Origin: Paulinella micropora
Lineage: Eukaryota > Cercozoa > Imbricatea > Euglyphida > Paulinellidae
Direction of reading: 5' to 3'
DNA length: 64,000 nt
Assembly: GCA_019918135.1 (NCBI GenBank)
Contig: WBZZ01003799.1
Coordinates: forward strand, 20,001 to 84,000
Part shown: positions 63,584 through 64,000 of the stretch, piece after piece
Position numbering within the stretch: the stretch's first letter is position 1
Layout: each line of letters starts with the position of its first letter
Program-made: the position numbers and the translations under genes
The notes under the pieces: generated by a model
Databases searched by the model: none
What the model was told of the DNA's origin: nothing
Seen by the model: only the letters and a program-made list of their open reading frames with translations

Positions 63584-64000
63584 ATGCTCACGGCTCTAAT
63601 GCGAATGCTAGGATCGCCCCGCGCGCCAAGCTGTACAGAAGTACTCAAGCCCAAGGAAACAGCCATCGCGAGAGCGCCGGTTCTGAACATTTCAACTATG
63701 CCTGCGGTACTACACCAAATCTACTTCGACTTTGGGACGCCCGTAGAAATGCAGACTAGGCTATGGGAGCTAAGCTTTTCCTGGTCCCGTGTGCTGCCGG
63801 ACTGGCAACATTTGCTTTGGACTGAACCCGAGGTCGATTGCGTGGTGAAATCGTACTTGCCATGGCTACGAGCGACGTACGCTCACCTGTCGTTACCCAC
63901 TGAAAAGGTTGACATGGGGCGCTATGTATTGGTGTATGTCTATGGAGGTCTCTACTCTGACCTAGACATAGAAGTCAGAGAGCGGCTTTTCGAGCTGGAG
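63584..64000 (+). CDS. GT32-like glycosyltransferase, runs off the window
   Basis: 139 codons open to the last base. Hallmarks of GT32 (OCH1/ alpha-1,4-galactosyltransferase and capsular sugar transferases): AVLHQIYFDFG (41-51), WSRVLPDWQHLLWTE (68-81), KVDMGRYVLVYVYGG (108-122) and LYSDLDIE (123-130) with the DxD at 126-128. No signal anchor is seen, and Met39 is an alternative start just before the first motif. It is the third glycosyltransferase within 5 kb, so a glycan-building set is plausible. The visible part is unbroken. Confidence 0.72.
   Translation, partial: MLTALMRMLGSPRAPSCTEVLKPKETAIARAPVLNISTMPAVLHQIYFDFGTPVEMQTRLWELSFSWSRVLPDWQHLLWTEPEVDCVVKSYLPWLRATYAHLSLPTEKVDMGRYVLVYVYGGLYSDLDIEVRERLFELE

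Noticed and set aside
1-64000. Bacterial or organelle origin
   Set aside because: Spliced LSm3 and CYRI genes, SINEs, poly(A) retroposon tails and microsatellites show nuclear eukaryotic DNA.

Overview
This is eukaryotic nuclear DNA from a repeat-rich genome with short GT-AG introns. Two host genes are firmly identified by reading exons across introns: LSm3, a core subunit of the U6 snRNA LSm ring (minus strand, four exons over 14,198-25,786), and CYRI/FAM49, a Rac1-binding regulator of the SCAR/WAVE complex (plus strand, five exons over 29,830-31,486). A third, unrecognised host gene ends at 3,523, and an isochorismatase-like gene or relic lies at 31.9-32.6 kb. The presence of CYRI, the intron density and the simple-repeat load suggest a unicellular opisthokont or similar protist. 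A unicellular relative of animals (ichthyosporean-like) is my best guess, but it is only an inference.

Layout. 1-3.5 kb: SINE-like repeats and the 3' end of the unknown host gene. 3.5-5.3 kb: AT-rich, no gene seen. 5.3-8.3 kb: a 1.3 kb segment present twice. 8.3-12.7 kb: fossil gag region of an LTR-type retroelement (minus strand) with a 1.15 kb tandem duplication. 14.2-25.8 kb: LSm3, whose 10.7 kb second intron holds more than 20 copies of a tRNA-like SINE and several copies of other short repeats, chained through (ATT)n tails. 25.9-27.2 kb: microsatellites. 27.3-29.3 kb: poly(A)-tailed retroposon ends piled into one another. 29.8-31.5 kb: CYRI. 31.9-33 kb: isochorismatase-like sequence.

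From about 34.4 kb to the right edge the character changes. Genes are GC-rich, appear intronless, lie close together on both strands, and are separated by runs of G or C and by A/T-rich ends. They include an adenain/Ulp1-type cysteine protease, MYND zinc fingers, a Cys-x-Cys-Gly zinc-ribbon-like protein with a long Glu run, a kinase-like protein, a methyltransferase-like protein, a four-member family of membrane proteins, and three different glycosyltransferases (GT34-, GT25- and GT32-like). Several families occur twice or more, partly in an inverted duplication. The best reading is an endogenous segment of a large DNA virus that has decayed: many genes are broken, while the protease and the end-of-window glycosyltransferase look whole as far as seen. 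This viral reading is an inference; no capsid, polymerase or packaging gene is visible in the window.

If the viral reading is right, the glycosyltransferases would decorate surface glycans, the protease would mature virion proteins or remove ubiquitin-like modifiers, and the MYND and kinase-like proteins would act on host regulation. None of this can be shown from sequence alone.
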